Assembly (NCBI GenBank): GCA_951799425.1
Contig: OX637393.1
Span: forward strand, 25,438,744-25,502,743
Direction: 5' to 3'
Length of the DNA stretch: 64,000 bases
DNA from: Ilex aquifolium
Taxonomy: Eukaryota > Streptophyta > Magnoliopsida > Aquifoliales > Aquifoliaceae
Shown here: positions 11,496-22,360 of the stretch, one piece after another
Layout of the letters: the number at the start of each line of letters is the position of its first letter
Position numbering within the stretch: position 1 is the stretch's first letter
The notes under the pieces: generated by a model
What the model saw: the letters and a program-made list of their open reading frames with translations, nothing else
The model's database searches: none
Told to the model about the DNA's origin: nothing
Made by a program: the position numbers and the translations under genes

Positions 11496-12044
11496 GGTTA
11501 ATTGCACTAGAGGTCTCCAAAATGTAGAGTTTGTCTTATTTTGGTCTCCATTATTTCAATTACATCATTTTGGTCCCTGAAGTATTGAATATATTTATAT
11601 ATGGTCCCTTAAGCAGACAGTGTCCACATTGCTAATGATTTTTTTTATCATAAACTTGTCACATGATACATAAATATGGACAAAAAAATAATTTGGATAA
11701 CTCTTGACCAAATTTCTACTCAAATTTTGGTTAAATACCTACCTAAATTAAACAGTTTTGATCATGAGCTATCCAAATTTTGGTCAAAAACTACTCATAT
11801 TACACATTTTTTTTCAAGAGCTACCCAAAATTTGTTTAAGAGCTATCAAAATTATTTTTTGTCCATATTTAGCTATTACGTGACAAGTTTATGGTAAAAA
11901 ATCGTTAGCAATCTGGACGTTGTTTGCTTGAAGGATCATGTAGAAACATACTCAATACTTTAGGGACCAAAATGATGCAATTGAAACATTAGGGACCAAA
12001 ATGAGACAAACCCCATACTTTGGTGACCTCTAGTGCAATTAACC
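11496..12044. mobile_element. 549-bp foldback (MULE-like) non-autonomous DNA element
   Basis: It starts GGTTAATTGCACTAGAGGTC and ends with the inverse complement. The two arms stay complementary inward for roughly 250 bp (GTCC..ATTGCTAA.GATTTTTT, ATAAACTTGTCAC and AATATGGACAAAAAA recur inverted), so nearly the whole element can fold back. It is flanked by an imperfect 11-bp direct repeat, TTAAAATATTG and TTAAAATCTTT, compatible with Mutator-type duplications. It interrupts the RNase H of copia D. No transposase is encoded. Confidence 0.85.
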
Positions 12045-13500
12045 TTAAAATCTTTTAAGGTTTGCTTCATCCAAATAACTTGTGCACAACTACATTCGGC
12101 AGCAATGTATTCGACCTCGGCCTTACACAAGGCAACCGAATTTTGTTTCTTGTTAAACCAAGAAACAAGTGAGTGTCCAAGAAATTGGCATGTGCCACTA
12201 ATGCTTTTCCTATCAAAATTTTCAGCTGAAAAAGTCCGCATCCGAATAACTAATGAGTTCAAAATATGAACTCTTAGGATACCATAATCCCAAAAATGTG
12301 GTCCCCCCAAGGTATAGAGCCCTTTTACTAGTATTAGTACTAGTACTAGTAATAGTAAGGCTCGTAAAAGAGATTTGGACACCTTCTCAGACAAGGTTGT
12401 TAGAACGCTTCGGATAGTTTGTTTTCAACCCGAAAAAACATGACGTCACTTGTGTTTTTGAAACATCTTCGGTAAGTTTTGCGCTGGTTGTAGATAGGAT
12501 TGGCTTGAAATCTAGCACATAAGAATATACTAAACATAATATCGGGTCTGCTAACTGTTAGATAAATTAAGCAACCTATCATTCCTCTATAAACTTTATA
12601 TCCACATCTTTTCCATTTTCATCTTTGTCAAGCTTTGGTGATTTGCTCCTAGGTGTGCTATATGATTTTGAGTTATCTAGTCCAAATTTATTCAATAGGT
12701 CTTTAGCATATTTGGTTTGACTTATAAATATTCCTTATTTTCCTTGTTTTATTTACAAACCAAGAAAGAAATTTAGCTCACTCATTAGGCTCATTTCAAA
12801 CTCATTGTTCATGCATTTAGCAAAATCACCACATAGTTTATCATTTGTAGCACCAAATTATAACATAGATTTACACAATAAGAATGTCTTCATATACATG
12901 CTTTATGAACAAGGTTGTGTCTATTTTACCCATTGAGAATCCATTGTCTAAAAGAAACTTACTAAATCTCTCATACCAAGCTCTAGTTGCTTGTTTTAAT
13001 CCATATAATGCCTTAGTAATTTTATAGACATTATTTGGGTTGTATGCATCCTCAAAACCGGGTGGTTGTTTTACATATACTTCTTCTAAAATAAAGCCAT
13101 TTAGGAAAGCACTTTTAACATCCATCTGATACAATTTAAAACCTTGATGGCATGTATATGCAAGTAGCATTTTTATGGCCTCTAGTCAAGCTACAAGGGC
13201 AAAGGTCTCACCATAGTCTACTTCTTCTCGTTGATTATATCCTTGTGCCACCAATCTAGCTTTATTCCTAGTGATATTTTCCTTCTTCATTTTGTTTGTT
13301 TCTAAATACCCATTTTGTGCCTATGATGGAAGTGTCTTTAGGTCTTGGAACTAGTTCTCATACTTCATTCCTTCTAAATTGATTTAGTTCTTCTTGCATT
13401 GCCATAATCCACGATTCTTCTTTCATTGCTTCATTTATGTTCTTAGGTTCTATATGAGATAGGAATGTTAGATTATTACATATGTTCCTAAGACTTGATC
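12045..13500 (-). pseudogene. Copia D reverse transcriptase and RNase H N-terminal part
   Basis: The minus strand encodes a copia reverse transcriptase: QMDVKSAFLNGFILEEVYV, QPPGFEDAYNPNNVY and KALYGLKQATRAWYERFSK around 12871-13140. Downstream come the RT tail (IGCLIYLTVSRPDIMFS near 12570) and RNase H start (SISGTCQFLG, LVSWFNKKQNSVALC, AEVEYIAAECSCAQVIWMKQ near 12060-12230). Stops and frameshifts are frequent. I did not find an intact YVDD box. Confidence 0.87.
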
Positions 13501-13539
13501 TAGTTTTGACTCCTTGTGAAAATCTCCTATGAATTGATC

Positions 13540-14359
13540 TAGAGAATAATGTATGACTCTTCTATATTCCCTAGGAAGTTCTTGTGAAGTAGGTTCATTT
13601 GTGTCCCTAAGTCGGTCATTTTCTTCGTCATCATCCTTCCTATATTATTGTCATCATCTATGTTAAGTTTGCTTATTTGAAATTCTAAGGCCGCCTCCTC
13701 ATCATCTTCATTTCTATTTCTAATAGTTAAGGGGTCCAGCTCATCAAAAACAACATGCATGGACTCTTCAACTACAAGAGTTCTTTTGCTAAAGACTCTA
13801 TAGGCTTTGCTATGGGTGGAATAACCTAAGAATATAGCCTCATCTGATTTTGCATCAAACTTTCCTAAGTGGTTTTTTGTATTTAATATGAATCACTTAC
13901 ATCCGTATACTTTGAAATACACAATTTTTGGCTTTCTATTGTTCCATAACTCATAAGGAGTTTTCTTGATAATTGGTCTACTTAAAAATCTATTAATGAT
14001 GTAACAAGAACAATTTACGACTTCACCCCAAAGATAATTTGGTAAGTCATATTCATGAAGCATGGTTTTACTTATTTCTATGATGGTCCTATTCTTTCTT
14101 TCTACTACACCATTTTAGGGTGTTCTAGGAGCCAAGAATTCATGTCCATAACCTTTATGAAGACAAAAACTCTCAAACTTATGTTGATCAAATTCTCCAT
14201 TATGATCGCTTCTAACAAAAGTGATCAAGTATCCCTTTTCATTTTCACCTCTCTTATAATAATTTCTAAATATCTCTATGGCATCATCCTTATGCCTAAG
14301 ACAAAAGACCCATGTGTACCTATAGTAGTCATTAACTATGAAAAATGAATAACTTTTAC
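13540..14359 (-). pseudogene. Copia D integrase core, C-terminal side and linker
   Basis: Reading down from 14359: FFIVNDYYRYTWVF, a VRSDHNGEF catalytic block, GVVERKNRTIIE with the catalytic Glu, then LPNYLWGEVVN, PYELWNNRKP and a linker with FDELDPLTIRN. These are the second Asp and the Glu of the copia integrase triad. Several stops are present. The N-terminal part is at 21005-21397 beyond element E. The two sides join in frame if E and one duplication copy are removed. Confidence 0.88.
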
Positions 14360-16529
14360 TGTAACGCCCCCAAAACCACCCTGGTCGGCATTACATACTA
14401 AAACCATTTACATCATGAGAGCACTAAAATAAACCCTTCATAAATAAGACTTCATAAAAATTATTCATAACATTTACATCATTATCCCAAAAGAATATGC
14501 CATCTTTGGCCTTTACATTTCAAAAATCAACTAATGTAGCGCAGCGGAAATAATAAAAGAAAACTAGACTTCACAAGGTTCAAAATGAATATCCTAGTCT
14601 AGAACAAAAGTAAGCGACATCTCTAGATGTCCCACTCGGGATCCAAGTATCCCTCTAGTGAAGCCTCTCCATGGCCCGACTCATTAGCATCGAGCTCATC
14701 CTCTGGCACCAAATCTGAAAAATGTTCAACTGTAGGGGGTGAGCACGAAGCTCTGTAGAAAAATCCCCCCAAACCCAAACAAGGTTTAGAAAAGTATATA
14801 AAACGGTAGGTCTCATTTCACAAATAACATATATAATATTTGAAGTAAAACGATGACATTTAAACAAATCTCAAGTTTAAGCCGTAACAATAATCAAGTG
14901 AAAGGTTAAGGTAACTTTCATAACAATATACCATTTCCAACTTTAAGCCATTTAGGAAGGGCGCCTTCCAATGCATTGTCCCATACCAATGCACCGGCCA
15001 AGACGATCCAACCCATCATCCCATGTATATTGGTTCATCCCCGTACCATGTATATTTGTTGCTTCTCATGAATCTACCCAACGATTATACCTAGTCCACC
15101 AATCCCCATCACAATCACAAACACTTTAGAAAATGGCGTCTACCATCCCAATGGCAGTGACGAGTCCCTTCCCAGGAAAAGTATACCATCCCTTGTTCGA
15201 ACTCCAGTGAACGATAGTGGTAGCATTACCAAATGACAATCCACTACAAGTGTTAGGAAACCATCTCACCCCCACTGGGATAGACTAACCTCTAACACTC
15301 TACGACATCTCTCGATGGCAATCCAAGTCCATCACAACAACCATACCAACGAGGAAACCAAAATATTCTCAATTCACCCTCAATTCCAAATAAAGACAAA
15401 ATCCACAATTTCTCATTTACAATTCAAGTATCACAATTGTACCATTCTCAATAGACTATAATAATAAGGAATTAAGATATGCAAGAAATCATATCAATAA
15501 AACCTTCAAAATCTTAATATCAAAATTCTAGGGTTTTGCCAAACAAAACATGATTTCTTGGAACAAGAATAGGGATTGGATGAAAACATGATTTAATCAA
15601 CAATAGGCATTTAGAAATCAAGAATCCATGTATTTTTCATAACCCAAACATGTATTTAGCAACACTAAGATTTTAGAAATTCAAGAACAATGTTTCTTGA
15701 ACCCAAACATGTATTTTGTTCAAGACTATGTTTCAATAACAAAGAAACCAAGAACTCATAACTATTTATCATATAACTATCAAGAATATTGAAAACATAC
15801 ATATATAATACCCTAAGCCTCAATGAAAGAACTTGAGAAGAATCCCCTACCTTGCTTCCTTAGCTTTTGTGTAAAAACTTGAAGATTTGATCTTTCCCAC
15901 TTGAAAATCCCCCTTGATCTCTTGTTTCTCCCCTTCCTTCTTCCTCTCTAAGATTCTCTCTATGGTTAGTATAGATGAAATGGGATGAAAATGGAAGGAA
16001 ACACCCAAACACAAGTCTGGAACGTGCAGACATCGGTTTGGCGCGTCCGGACGCGTGTTTTGTGCTGTCCGGACGAGTGTTTTTGAGTCCAAGTTTCTGC
16101 CATACGCGTCCGGACGCGTGTCTATTCCCGTCCGGACGCGGGTGACAGTATACCCGCAACTTCCAGATCAATTTTGACCTATTTAGAAGCCGATTTAGAA
16201 AATTTTCGTGAAATCCACTTTTGTAGCCCTGGAAGTATGCTATCTACTATCAAAATTTTAGAGCCAACGGACATTAGAATAAAAAGTTATGATCAAAATA
16301 CTAGGAAGTGTCCAAAATCCTTTCTACCCAAGGTTTCTCTTAAATGTGCTTTTATTCCGAAAATCTTCCTAGCTTCTAATACATACCCTATTACACCGCC
16401 TAACATTTTTATTTCTACTTTTCAAATCTACAAAATTCAAACACACATCACTACACATATCCCAATTTTTACAACAATTATTTTCTATATATCTATATAC
16501 ATATATAAAAGAAAATGCGGGGTGTTACA
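14360..16529 (-). mobile_element. 3' LTR of chromovirus E (2170 bp)
   Basis: The plus strand starts TGTAACGCCCCC and ends GGGGTGTTACA. A purine tract lies just outside its right end on the minus strand, so it is the 3' LTR of a minus-strand element. It shares several blocks with the solo LTR at 52354-54691, such as GGGGGTGAGCACGAAGCTCT. It contains a CG-rich cluster of CGTCCGGACG palindromes at 16042-16138. Confidence 0.9.
16042..16138. repeat. Cluster of CGTCCGGACG palindromes in LTR
   Basis: Four TCCGGACG cores lie within about 100 bp (near 16046, 16067, 16108 and 16131). Two extend to perfect palindromes of 14 and 16 bp (CGCGTCCGGACGCG and ACGCGTCCGGACGCGT). The segment is much richer in CpG than its surroundings. 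The related solo LTR at 52354-54691 has two such cores near 54146-54172. Confidence 0.85.
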
Positions 16530-16545
16530 ATCCACCCCCCTTAAA
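16530..16545 (-). other. Polypurine tract of chromovirus E
   Basis: On the minus strand AAGGGGGGTGGAT abuts the LTR start TGTAACACCCC. It is the plus-strand primer of the minus-strand element and confirms that 14360-16529 is the 3' LTR. Confidence 0.8.
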
Positions 16546-16570
16546 GAAAGTTTCGTCCTCGAAACTTACC

Positions 16571-18240
16571 TCAAGTAGCGAACAAATATGGGTACTTCTT
16601 TCGCATTTCTTGCTCTGGTTCCCATGTAGCTTCCTTCACTCCATGGTGTTGCCACAACACCTTCACTAGTCGGATGACTTTGTTACGGAGCACCTTCTCT
16701 TTGGCGTCGAGAATCTTCACCGGTTGTTCTTCATAGGTTGCTCCATCTTGAATTTCAATATCTTCCAAGTCTACGACCGGCATTGCATCCGATTGACACT
16801 TTCTTAACATCGACACGTGGAACACGTCATGTACTCCAGACAACTGGGCTGGTAACCGCAACTGATACGCCGCTTTGCCCACAACTTTGATCACTTCAAA
16901 TGGCCTGGTATATCTTGGTGCTAACTTTCCCTTCTTGCCGAATCTAAAAACTCCCTTTTTGGGTGACACTTTGAGAAATACATAATCCCCCTTTTTAAAT
17001 TCTAATGGTCTTCGTCGTCGATCCGCATAGCTTTTCTGTCTACTCTGCGCTGTGCGTAGTCTCTCCCGGATTAGTTGGATCTTCTCCGTAGTCTCTCGAA
17101 CAATGTCCGGCCCGAACAGACTACTCTCACCGGCTTCTAACCAACACGTCGGTGATCGGCATGGTCTTCCATACAATGCTTCATACGGTGCCATCCCAAT
17201 ACTTTCCTGATAGCTGTTGTTGTAAACAAACTCCACCAACGGTAAGTGGTCGCTCCAACTCCCCTTGAAGTCCAACGCGCAAGCGTGTAACATATCCTCC
17301 ACAATCTGTATCACCCTCTTGGATTGGCCATCCGTTTGGGGATGAAAAGCCGTACTGAGGTGTAACTCCGTCCCCATCGCTTGTTGAAGACTTAGCCAGA
17401 ATCTCGCCACAAACCTAGAGTCACGATCCGACACAATCGAGAACGGAACGCCGTGTAACCTCACTATCTCACGGATATACAGCTGGCTCAAAGTCTCGAA
17501 TGTATCCGTGGTTTTCATACCCAAAAATTGAGCAGACTTGGTGAGTCTATCTACAATGAACCACACTGCATTATGCCCGCGCGACGTCCGTGGTAAACCC
17601 GACACGAAGTCCATGGTGATGTGATCCCATTTCCACTCTGGAATAGGCAAAGGCTGTAGGACTCCTCCTGGCCTTTGATGCTCAATCTTCACCTGCTGGC
17701 ACACCGCACACCGGGCTATGAACCTTGCCACATCCTTCTTCATTCCCCTCCACCAATATTGGCGCTTCATGTCCCTATACATTTTTGTGCTACCGGGGTG
17801 GATAGCAAACTTAGAGCGATGACACTTTCCAAGTATCTCCTCCTTTAGGGACGAATCGTCGGGAACGCATAGCTTCTCCCCATATCTCAATTCTCCGTTT
17901 CTCAAAGACCAACCCTCCATAGTTTCTCCATTCTCCAATTTAGCTCGCATCGACGTTAATTCAGGATCCAAGCTTTGCAATTCCACAACCCTACGTTGGA
18001 GAGTAGGTTGAGCCACAAGGTTGAACAAACATGGTCGAGATCCCTCTTCTCCAACCCATAGATCAAAATATCCAAGGGCATCTTTCAACTTCCATTCACC
18101 TATGGAAACATTGAGTTCACCCCAAGACTTCCTGCTGAGTGCATCGGCAACTACATTCGCCTTCCCCGGATGGTAGTTGAGCGTGAAATCGTAGTCTTCT
18201 AAATACTCAATCCACCTTCTTTGGCGGAGATTCAAAATCC
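16571..18240 (-). pseudogene. Chromovirus E: RNase H end, integrase and chromodomain
   Basis: One long minus-strand frame holds the end of RNase H ([27 protein letters not shown]), the integrase zinc domain (HPGSTKMYRDMKRQYWW, CAVCQQVK), the catalytic core (HITMDFVSGLP, IVSDRDSRF), the GPY-like C-terminal region (FKKGDYVFLKVSP) and a chromodomain at the end (EQPVKILDAKEKVLRNK, WEPEQEMRKKYP). The chromodomain, which targets histone marks in this lineage, assigns E to the Tekay/Del chromoviruses. The third catalytic residue is mutated: DGQSKRV has Lys (codon 17318-17320) where the family has Glu. A 1-base frameshift at 18234-18237 separates it from the RT frame. Confidence 0.92.
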
Positions 18241-19727
18241 TTCTGCGTGAAGATATATTTGAAGCTGTTATGGTCGGAAAACACTTGGAATTTCTCTCCA
18301 TACAAATAACACCTCCACAACTTAAGAACAAACACCACATCGGCTAACTCCAAGTCGTGAGTGGGATAGTTCTGCTCATGAGTTTTGAGTTGCCTTGAGC
18401 CATAAGCAACTACCTTCCCTCCTTGCATTAGAACACATCCCAAGCCTCGTAGCGAAGCATCTGTGTACACATCATATCCTTCCCCACTGCTCGGAATAAT
18501 GAGGACAGGAGTCGTCGTCAACTTCTCCTTCAAGGTGCGAAAGGCTAGCTCACACGCTTGAGTCCACACGAATTTCTCTCCCTTCTTTGTAAGACGAGTC
18601 ATCGGCATCGCAAGCTTTGAGCACCCTTCTACGAACCTCCGATAGTAACCTGCTAAACCCAAGAAGCTACGTATCTCGGTTACATTCTTCGGTGGTTCCC
18701 ATTTCATCACGGCCTCAATCTTTGCGGGATCAACAGCTACCCCTTGCTCGGACACAACATGACCCAAGAATTTTACTTCCTTCATCCAAAACTCGCATTT
18801 ACCCATCTTCGCATATAACTTATGTTCCCTTAATGTCTGTAACACAATAGAGAGATGACGTGCATGTTCCTCTTGAGTCTGTGAATAAATCAATATGTCA
18901 TCAATAAACACAATGACAAACTGATCTAGATATGGTCGAAATACCCTGTGCATCAAATCTATGAAGGCTGCGGGTGCATTAGTCAATCCGAACGGCATCA
19001 CCGTATAATCGAAATGACCATACCGGGTACGGAAAGCAGTCTTAGGAATATCCTCCTCTCTGATCCGCAGTTGATGGTACCCTGTGCGAAGATCAATCTT
19101 GGAGTAATACTTCGAACCCCTCAACTGATCAAATAAATCGTCAATTCGGGGCAAAGGGTATTTATTCTTCACGGTAACCCGATTCAACCTTCGATAATCC
19201 GTGCACAACCGTATTGTCTCATCCGTCTCCTTCACAAAGAGGACCGGGGCTCCCCAAGGTGAGGTGCTCAAACGTATAAACCCAATGGCCAACAAATGAT
19301 CCAATTGCTTCCTTAGCTCCTTCAACTCCAAACGTGCCATCCGATAAGGAGCAATGGATATGGGTTCAGTTCCCAGATAAAGATCAATCTTGAACTCAAT
19401 CTCCCTTTGTGGAGGTAACCCAGGTAATTCGTCAGGGAAGACATCCGGAAAATCCGACACTATCAACACTACGTCCGCATGGGATTTATCTCGATCATCT
19501 CCCATTAAGCTGGCTAAGAAACTCAACTGGCTCCCCGCCTTCGCTTTCAAGAATCTACTACTCGTAGTAGGAAATGGATGGGAAGAATTACGATCAATCA
19601 TGAAAGTAAAGACTACCCCTCCCGGTAATTGGAATGAGATTCGCTTGCGAAAACAATCCATCACCGCATGGAAAGCAGACAACAAATTCATCCCAAATAT
19701 AACGTCATACCCCTTTGCCCATGAGTG
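18234..19727 (-). pseudogene. Chromovirus E: protease end, reverse transcriptase, RNase H
   Basis: The frame begins with the last protease residues ([17 protein letters not shown]), which is where the sequence is cut at about 19727. It then encodes a full Ty3/gypsy [31 protein letters not shown], a conserved LCTDYRRLN block, [24 protein letters not shown] and the catalytic FIDD box ([14 protein letters not shown]), then KCEFW and [12 protein letters not shown]. RNase H follows ([39 protein letters not shown]). It leaves the frame through an extra base in an A-run at 18234-18237. The upstream protease active site and gag are missing. Confidence 0.92.
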
Positions 19728-20340
19728 AGAGGTTCCTTGTAAGGATGCTCACCCCTTCCCAAGAGGTTCCTTGTAAGGATGCTTGGGAAGCAATGTAGTG
19801 ATTGAGTGAGAGGTTCCTTATAAGGATGCTCACCCCTTCCCAAGAGGTTCCTTGTAAGGATGCTTGGGAAACAATGAAGTGATTGGTGGGAGGTTCCTTG
19901 TAAGGATGCTCACCCCTTCCCAAGAGGTTCCTTGTAAGGATGCTCACCCCTTCCCAAGAGGTTCCTTGTAAGGATGCTTGGGAAACAATGAAGTGATTGG
20001 TGGGAGGTTCCTTGTAAGGATGCTCACCCCTTCCCAAGAGGTTCCTTGTAAGGATGCTCACCCCTTCCCAAGAGGTTCCTTGTAAGGATGCTTGGGAAAC
20101 AATGAAGTGATTGGTGGGAGGTTCCTTGTAAGGATGCTCACCCCTTCCCAAGAGGTTCCTTGTAAGGATGCTTGGGAAACAATGAAGTGATTGGTGGGAG
20201 GTTCCTTGTAAGGATGCTCACCCCTTCCTAAGAGGTTCCTTGTAAGGATGCTTGGGAAACAATGTAGTGATTGGTGGGAGGTTCCTTGTAAGGATGCTCA
20301 CCCATTCTCAAGAGGTTCCCGGTAAGGATGCTTGAGAATC
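19727..20340. repeat. Tandem array of nested hairpin units
   Basis: The core GAGGTTCCTTGTAAGGATGC recurs about 15 times, followed alternately by a short arm (TCACCCCTTCCCAA, about 34-bp unit) or a long arm (TTGGGAAACAATGAAGTGATTGGTGG, split here only by description; about 46-bp unit). A common higher-order unit is 114 bp. TCCTTGTAAGGA is itself an inverted repeat and is bracketed by TTCCCAAG...CTTGGGAA, so units form nested hairpins. It occupies the left part of the inverted LTR of element E and abuts the broken protease. Confidence 0.92.
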
Positions 20341-21004
20341 AAAAATGACCTAAAGGGGGGGGGGGAGGGGTGGAGGTTACCTTAAAGTATGCCACCTACC
20401 GAAAGATTTGTTGGGAATTGTTTATGGCCATTAATGATTATTTGTATGTGGTGCTCGTTTATTCATTCAAGTAAGGTTTTTACATACACTTGAGATCCTT
20501 TTTAAATGTCACTGCTTTCATTCAAATTATGTATTTATGATATGTTAAAATGAGACCGACCGTTCTAAATGATTTTCTAAACCTTGTATGGATTTGAGAG
20601 AATTTTTCTACAGAGCTTCGTGCTCACCCCCTACTGCTAACATTTTCAGATTACCCGCTTGAGGAGGACATAAGGGTCGAGGAGCCTGCTACTTGGGAGA
20701 CTCCACTTGACGGGAGTGTGGATCCCGAGGTGGACGCATAGAGCGACCTCCTTTCCTTTTGTACTTGACTAGGACATTCTTTTGGAACATTGTGTTGTCT
20801 AGTTTCTTTTGTTTATTCCGCTGTGCTACTTTAATTAATTTTTGAGATGTATTAGCCATAATTTGGGCTTATTCTTTTGGATCACTTTGTAAATATTTGT
20901 GGATGACAAAGGGAGTCTCGTTTCTTAAGGAATTATATTAGTACTCTCATGATATGAATGTTTTAGAATGTAATACCATCCAGGGTGTGTTTTGGGGTGT
21001 TACA
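19728..21004 (+). mobile_element. Inverted, 5'-truncated LTR at right end of E
   Basis: In plus orientation it matches the inverse complement of the E 3' LTR: TTTCTACAGAGCTTCGTGCT, CACCCCCTAC, ATTTTCAGATT, CTCTCATGAT, and the end CCAGGGTGTGTTTTGGGG then TGTTACA. Details such as GGGAGACTCC and GACGGGAGTGT are closer to the solo LTR at 52354-54691 than to the E LTR, so it is another subfamily. Its left portion is replaced by or expanded into the hairpin array. A run of about 13 G lies near 20356. Confidence 0.88.
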
Positions 21005-21397
21005 TTTACATCCTAAACTAATCACATTATATAGACCAAATAGATCTATGTGAATGATTTCTAGTGGCCTAATAGTGGAAATGATGTTTTTGGGCTTAAA
21101 TGTGCTCTTTCATTGCTTTCCTAGTTGACATGGTTGACAAACTTTGTCCTTTTCAAACTCGATTTTGGGCAAGTCTTCTATAAGGTCTTTTCTAACAAGT
21201 TTAGAAAGTGTACCAATGCTACAATGTCCTAACCTTCTATGCCAAAGCCAAGATTCATTTTTAACTACAGCAAGACATTTGACATTTTGATCATATAGGT
21301 CATCAAGATCCACAACATATACATTTTCAACTATTTTATGCAATTTTATGCTAAGCAAGTTAATATGCAATTTTCTACTATGTTTTCTACTTTCCAA
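21005..21397 (-). pseudogene. Copia D GAG-pre-integrase domain and integrase start
   Basis: The minus strand encodes the zinc-binding region before the integrase: KNESWLWHRRLGHCSIGT, then VCQPCQLGKQ, the HHCC pattern typical of copia integrases. It runs on into the start of the catalytic core (DLFGLYNVISLG), where element E cuts it at 21004. The core continues below 14360. Confidence 0.9.
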
Positions 21398-21453
21398 GTA
21401 TTAGCTTCAAAGGTAACCCTATAGCCTCAATCATATAATTGACTTATGCTAAG

Positions 21454-21684
21454 CTAGTTATGTTCCAAATCGTTCACCAACAAGACTTTTTCATTTTGGA
21501 GTGAAGATATCTTATGCACATTTCCAATACCAATAATTTTTCCTTTGGCATTGTCTCCAAATGTTACATATCCACCATCCTCTTTTGATAGTTGTGAAAA
21601 CTTGGATTTATCCCCTGTCATATGTCTTGAGAATCCATTATCAAGAAACCACTTGTTGGTCTCGTGAGTAGATTTGAAACACAC
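21454..21684 (-). pseudogene. Copia D aspartic protease
   Basis: The frame contains WFLDNGFSRHMTGD and GYVTFGDNAKGKIIGIG, the protease of a copia polyprotein. The active-site triplet, normally DSG or DTG, reads DNG, an alteration beside the catalytic Asp. The enzyme would cleave the polyprotein during particle maturation. Flanking stops separate it from gag and integrase. Confidence 0.88.
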
Positions 21685-21799
21685 CTACACAACACAATCA
21701 ATGAATGGTCTTTGGTACCCACTTAGTCTTGGGTTCATTATAGTTAGTGAAAGCCTTAAGCATGACCATATTTTGTTATGTTCTCCTAGCATATCAATT

Positions 21800-22360
21800 A
21801 TATGCAAGATGTCCTATTTTATGACAATAATAGCGTGTCTTGACAACATAACTTGATTTGGATTCTTTAACAAAGAAATTCTTGTAGGCCTTTTGGTTTG
21901 AATGATTGTTAAAACCCAATCGGGCTTTACCAACACATATCTTTGGCTTGACAAAAGTTTTGCCAAATTTTCACTTCCTAGAGTGAAATTTCAAACTACT
22001 TTGTTCAATTCACAATTTTTCTTTTTCAAAATCTACAATCTCTTCCTTAAGTTTGTTAACTAAGGAGGAGTCTTGAGATTCCTTTTTCAACTTGGCATTT
22101 TAAACCTTGAGTTTTTCATTCTCAATTTTCAAAGTGTCATTCTCTTTAGAAACACCAACAAGCTTTTTCTTGAGATCTTTATGTTTTCATTGTAATAGTG
22201 AGCAAGTCATTATGAAGTTCATGCATGGCATCTTACATTTCATTTAATGAATATTCATTTTCATCACATAAGATAGAGTTTACCTCATTGTCTTTCTCTA
22301 AGCCATGAAACAAAGATTTGCTACTTCTTTGGTTTCCTCATGATCGGAGTCACTATCACA
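21800..22360 (-). pseudogene. Copia D gag C-terminal coiled coil and second zinc knuckle
   Basis: The minus-strand reading shows a charged heptad-like stretch (KLVGVSKENDTLKIENEKLK, then KLKKESQDSSLVNKLKEEI), followed near 21830 by a decayed zinc knuckle YYCHKIGHLAYN whose outer cysteines are lost, one to Arg and one to a stop. An extended coiled-coil gag with a late knuckle fits the SIRE-like assignment. Confidence 0.7.

Larger units (their letters stand above)
14360..21004 (-). mobile_element. Composite chromovirus (Tekay/Del-type) E with inverted LTRs
   Basis: The unit is bounded by an exact TTTAC duplication (14355-14359 and 21005-21009), and the host copia integrase reads on in frame across it, so both outer ends are true insertion ends. 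Inside, the pol genes run on the minus strand with a normal 3' LTR at 14360-16529. The right end is an LTR fragment in the opposite orientation (19728-21004), of a different subfamily, closer to the solo LTR at 52354-54691. Gag, most of protease and the primer site are missing. See the findings. Confidence 0.85.

Noticed and set aside
16174..16578. 134-residue plus-strand ORF
   Set aside because: It is AT-rich LTR sequence running past the purine tract, without domains.
19705..20151. 148-residue minus-strand ORF with [15 protein letters not shown] repeats
   Set aside because: It is open only because the 114-bp super-unit of the hairpin array is a multiple of three; there is no domain and the array is LTR sequence.
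19727..20340. CRISPR-like array
   Set aside because: Units have no unique spacers, two fixed unit lengths and no cas genes; the genome is a plant.
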